A stretch of 15,264 nucleotides of DNA from an uncultured Oribacterium sp. (GTDB lineage: Bacteria > Bacillota > Clostridia > Lachnospirales > Lachnospiraceae): positions 1-15,264 of the forward strand of contig CALAOB010000076.1 in NCBI GenBank assembly GCA_937927445.1, given 5' to 3'. The translations under genes were made by a program, and so were the position numbers. Each line of letters starts with the position of its first letter. Position 1 is the first letter of the stretch. Below, piece by piece: positions 13,279 through 15,264 of the stretch. The notes under the pieces are model-generated. The model had not been told where the DNA came from, made no database searches, and saw nothing but the letters and a program-made list of their open reading frames with translations.

Positions 13279-13548
13279 ATGATTTTTTCTAAGCACATGT
13301 ACTATGGAAAGCATGCGGCAGAGCACCGGTCCTACATCCTGGACAACCTCCGGAAGGGCCATTTCCAGCCGGGGGCGTACGTGATCGTTCGTGCACCGGA
13401 GCCCAATCTATATGAAATCTACAATCAGGCCATGTTCCTGAATCCGAAGCTCGATACGGAGGCGGTCGAGGTACTCGGGATCGGCTATGGCTATCGGGAT
13501 GCGATCGACTGCGTCACACAGATGCTGAAGGATCGTCACATCCTGTAA
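13279..13548 (+). CDS. Conserved hypothetical protein, 89 aa
   Basis: A soluble-looking small protein with no signal peptide or membrane segment. The start follows AAGGAGAG (13265-13272). Visible features are HRSYILDNLRKGHFQPGAYVIVRA (about residues 16-39), which reads like a short helix and strand, LYEIYNQAMFLNP, and a glycine-rich EVLGIGYGYRDAIDCVTQML segment near the C-terminus. I recall very similar small proteins next to pgsA in other Lachnospiraceae, but no function. One Cys (79) and no metal motif are present. It is 12 bases after pgsA and 18 before the DUF2953 gene, so it is co-transcribed with both. Good codon use and strong ribosome binding site make it a real gene. Confidence 0.85.
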   Translation: MIFSKHMYYGKHAAEHRSYILDNLRKGHFQPGAYVIVRAPEPNLYEIYNQAMFLNPKLDTEAVEVLGIGYGYRDAIDCVTQMLKDRHIL

Positions 13549-13566
13549 ACACGAGGAGGACAGCAG

Positions 13567-14727
13567 ATGCTTTTATTCACGATATTAAAAGTCATCGGGC
13601 TCGTCCTCCTCTTTCTTTTGCTGCTGATCCTGCTTCTCCTCGCACTCGTTCTGCTGGTCCCGATCCGCTATGCGGGCGCCGGCCATAAAGGTGAAGAGAA
13701 GAACGATTACGCCGCGCATGTCGATGTGAGCTGGCTTCTACGTAGCGTGCAGCTCCACGCCGGTCTCACCCCGGCGGGCCTTGCATATTACCTCCGCATC
13801 CTCTGCTTCCGTCCGATAGACAGCCGTCCACCGGACATCCCTCCGGCCAATGCCTCCGACGAGAGCTCGCCACAATGCGAGGAGGAGCCGTCGACGGAAG
13901 ATACAGCGGCCAATGCCTCCGACGAAACCTCGTCCCGAAGCGAGGGGATGACGGCATCGAGCGATGCAGTGGTGCATGCTTCCGACGAGATTTCAACAGA
14001 AAGTGAAGAGGAAGTACCATCAACGGACGGTACAGAGACGGATGCTTCTGGTGAGACTTCTTCGCGACAGACGGAAGAAAACATGCAGGATGCTTCTGAC
14101 GGAGCGAAATGTCGAAGTGAGGATGTAGAGGTCGACAGCATTGAACTGAAAAGCTGTCCGGAGCCAGAACCAGAGGCAAAGGATGAAACGACGGTCCCGA
14201 CATCGGACGATCTGACAACCGAAGGTGAACCTGGACCAGACGAAACGGATGAAACGTCGAAAGACGAAAACGATCAGGAAAGCGAAACGAAGAGTACATC
14301 CTCCGCGGCGGAAGCACCGAAGAAAAAGAAGAGGAAAAAATCTTCATTTACTGATAGAATAAAGAGAATCTGCGAAAAGGTTTCCTCGCTTCGTGAGGCG
14401 GTGGAGGATGAGGAAAATCAGAAGGCGTTCCGTCTGCTGCTGTCCAGGGTGAAGTACCTGCTCCACCATCTTCGGTTCCGTAGGTTTGAGGGAGGGCTCG
14501 TGTTCGGCTTCGATGATCCGGCGATGATGGGACGGATTCTCGGCGTGCTCAGCCTGTTCTACCCGCTGTACGGGGAAAGATTCACGATCACGCCGGTGTT
14601 TGACCATACGCTGTTTGAGGGGGAGATCGCACTGAAGGGACATGTGCGGCTCATCCATATCCTGATCGCGGCGATCCAGCTGATGATGAATAAGAAAATA
14701 CGCGGGCTCGTGCTCGATCGTATATAA
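13567..14727 (+). CDS. DUF2953 membrane protein (YtfI-like) with long acidic repeat linker
   Basis: A 386-aa protein of unknown function. It starts with one strong membrane helix (residues 5-31), then VPIRYAGAG and a short conserved part to about residue 83 (VDVSWLLRSVQLHAGL, YLRILCFRP). Residues 85-250 are a low-complexity linker rich in Ser, Asp, Glu and Thr, with degenerate 16-22-residue repeats beginning N/H/D-A-S-D-E. A basic patch KKKKRKK (252-258) follows. The conserved C-terminal part (about 260-386) has LRFRRFEGGLVFGFDDPA, YPLYGERFTITPVFD and a last hydrophobic stretch. DUF2953 proteins such as Bacillus YtfI are much shorter because they lack this linker. It follows GAGGAGGA (13553-13560) and precedes the GerW-type gene, the same pair as ytfI-ytfJ, so a role around sporulation is likely but unproven. 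Confidence 0.85.
   Translation: MLLFTILKVIGLVLLFLLLLILLLLALVLLVPIRYAGAGHKGEEKNDYAAHVDVSWLLRSVQLHAGLTPAGLAYYLRILCFRPIDSRPPDIPPANASDESSPQCEEEPSTEDTAANASDETSSRSEGMTASSDAVVHASDEISTESEEEVPSTDGTETDASGETSSRQTEENMQDASDGAKCRSEDVEVDSIELKSCPEPEPEAKDETTVPTSDDLTTEGEPGPDETDETSKDENDQESETKSTSSAAEAPKKKKRKKSSFTDRIKRICEKVSSLREAVEDEENQKAFRLLLSRVKYLLHHLRFRRFEGGLVFGFDDPAMMGRILGVLSLFYPLYGERFTITPVFDHTLFEGEIALKGHVRLIHILIAAIQLMMNKKIRGLVLDRI
13849..14100 (+). repeat. Degenerate coding repeats in the DUF2953 linker
   Basis: The 12-base motif AATGCCTCCGAC or a close variant starts at 13849, 13912, 13975, 14041 and 14089, so spacings are 63, 63, 66 and 48 bases, all multiples of three. Each encodes Asn/His/Asp-Ala-Ser-Asp/Gly followed by Glu/Ser-rich sequence. 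The first two copies are identical over 12 bases and flanked by similar DNA; later ones have diverged. Confidence 0.8.
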
Positions 14728-14738
14728 GGAGGCTCACT

Positions 14739-15176
14739 ATGAGTGATTCTACGAATGTAAAAGAGATACTCGATACCATGTTTAAGGGCATGGATGGCTT
14801 CGTGAATTCGAAGACCGTCGTCGGTGAGCCGGTGAAGGTCGGCGATGCCACCCTGATTCCGCTGATCGAGGTCAGCTGCGGCATGGGTGCCGGCGGCTAC
14901 GTGAAGGAGAAGGATGCGAAGAACGGCGATGGTGGTGCGGGCGCACTGAGCTCGAAGATCACCCCGACTGCGATCCTCGTGCTTCAGAATGGCAATACGA
15001 AGCTCGTCAATATCAAGAATCAGGACGCCATCACGAAGCTCCTCGATATGCTTCCGGAAACCATCGATAAGATCACCGGCGGCAACCGTATCTCGAAGAG
15101 TGCGCAGGCGGCCGCGGACGAGATGGCCGGAAAAGCGGAGTCAGAAACCGTCGTAGAGGATGCAGAAACCCTGTAA
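14739..15176 (+). CDS. ytfJ: GerW / YtfJ family sporulation protein
   Basis: A 145-aa protein. In Bacillus, YtfJ (GerW) is made in the forespore and is needed for normal germination; the biochemical role is unsettled. The family signature is clear: VGEPVKVGDATLIPLIEVSCGMGAGG (residues 28-53), GGAGALSSKITPTAILVLQNGNTKLVNI (65-92) and a helical DAITKLLDMLPETIDKI. The C-terminal 25 residues are acidic and Ala-rich. No signal or membrane segment. AAGGAGG (14726-14732) overlaps the stop of the DUF2953 gene, so the two are translated together. It ends the operon: a terminator begins 43 bases later. Its presence suggests a spore-former, although related genes occur in some non-sporulating Clostridia. 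Confidence 0.93.
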   Translation: MSDSTNVKEILDTMFKGMDGFVNSKTVVGEPVKVGDATLIPLIEVSCGMGAGGYVKEKDAKNGDGGAGALSSKITPTAILVLQNGNTKLVNIKNQDAITKLLDMLPETIDKITGGNRISKSAQAAADEMAGKAESETVVEDAETL

Positions 15177-15218
15177 TGCCGGTATACTGACTTTACATTT
15201 CAGCTTGCAGGTAACAGT

Positions 15219-15254
15219 TCAGCCGGGGTGACTTCTTCACTCCGGCTGATTTTT
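15219..15254 (+). terminator. Intrinsic terminator after ytfJ
   Basis: CAGCCGGGGTGA (15220-15231) pairs with TCACTCCGGCTG (15237-15248), twelve pairs with one G-T, around a five-base loop; one extra T-A pair closes the base. ATTTTTAA follows. It ends the long plus-strand gene run. Confidence 0.9.
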
Positions 15255-15264
15255 AAGGGACGCC

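Overview
The window looks like a chromosomal housekeeping segment of an anaerobic, probably spore-forming Clostridia member (Bacillota), most likely a fairly GC-rich relative of the Lachnospiraceae. This rests on gene content and order (yicC-gmk-rpoZ-rimO-pgsA, rex-acpS-nnrD, a DUF2953 gene followed by a GerW-type sporulation gene), the PurA sequence type, strong AGGAGG ribosome binding sites and sigma-A promoters in AT-rich gaps. The genus cannot be named from the sequence alone. I saw no phage, plasmid, CRISPR, tRNA or rRNA signature.

Layout. Bases 1-2157 hold the 3' part of an M28 zinc metallopeptidase gene and a GNAT acetyltransferase gene. A near-consensus promoter at 2163-2191 then drives a 61-aa membrane protein and probably purA (2545-3831), which ends at a strong terminator. 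The next unit is rex-acpS-nnrD (4110-6235). It has a perfect-consensus sigma-A promoter and a likely Rex operator, so Rex probably represses its own operon. yebC (6377-7126) has its own promoter and ends in two tandem hairpins. rqcH runs on the minus strand (9295-7520) and converges on yebC. rqcH and yicC diverge from a short AT-rich region with a symmetric dyad. From 9415 to 15176 all genes are on the plus strand with short gaps or overlaps: yicC, gmk, rpoZ, rimO, pgsA, an 89-aa conserved unknown, a DUF2953 membrane protein and a GerW/YtfJ protein, closed by a terminator at 15219-15254.

How the genes relate. Several products serve nucleotide supply and transcription (PurA, Gmk, omega subunit), translation and its quality control (YebC, RqcH, RimO), redox sensing and repair of damaged NAD(P)H (Rex, NnrD), and lipid or fatty-acid synthesis (AcpS, PgsA). 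The last two genes suggest sporulation.

The stretch that genes do not explain is 7190-7519, between the convergent yebC and rqcH. It contains a 237-bp imperfect inverted repeat that can fold into one long hairpin, flanked by directly repeated copies of its own outer arm. It looks like a non-autonomous repeat element, possibly a nested pair, or a structured RNA. A second theme is acidic, Ser/Glu/Asp-rich low-complexity sequence in three otherwise conserved proteins: an insertion in NnrD, the tail of omega, and the middle of the DUF2953 protein.
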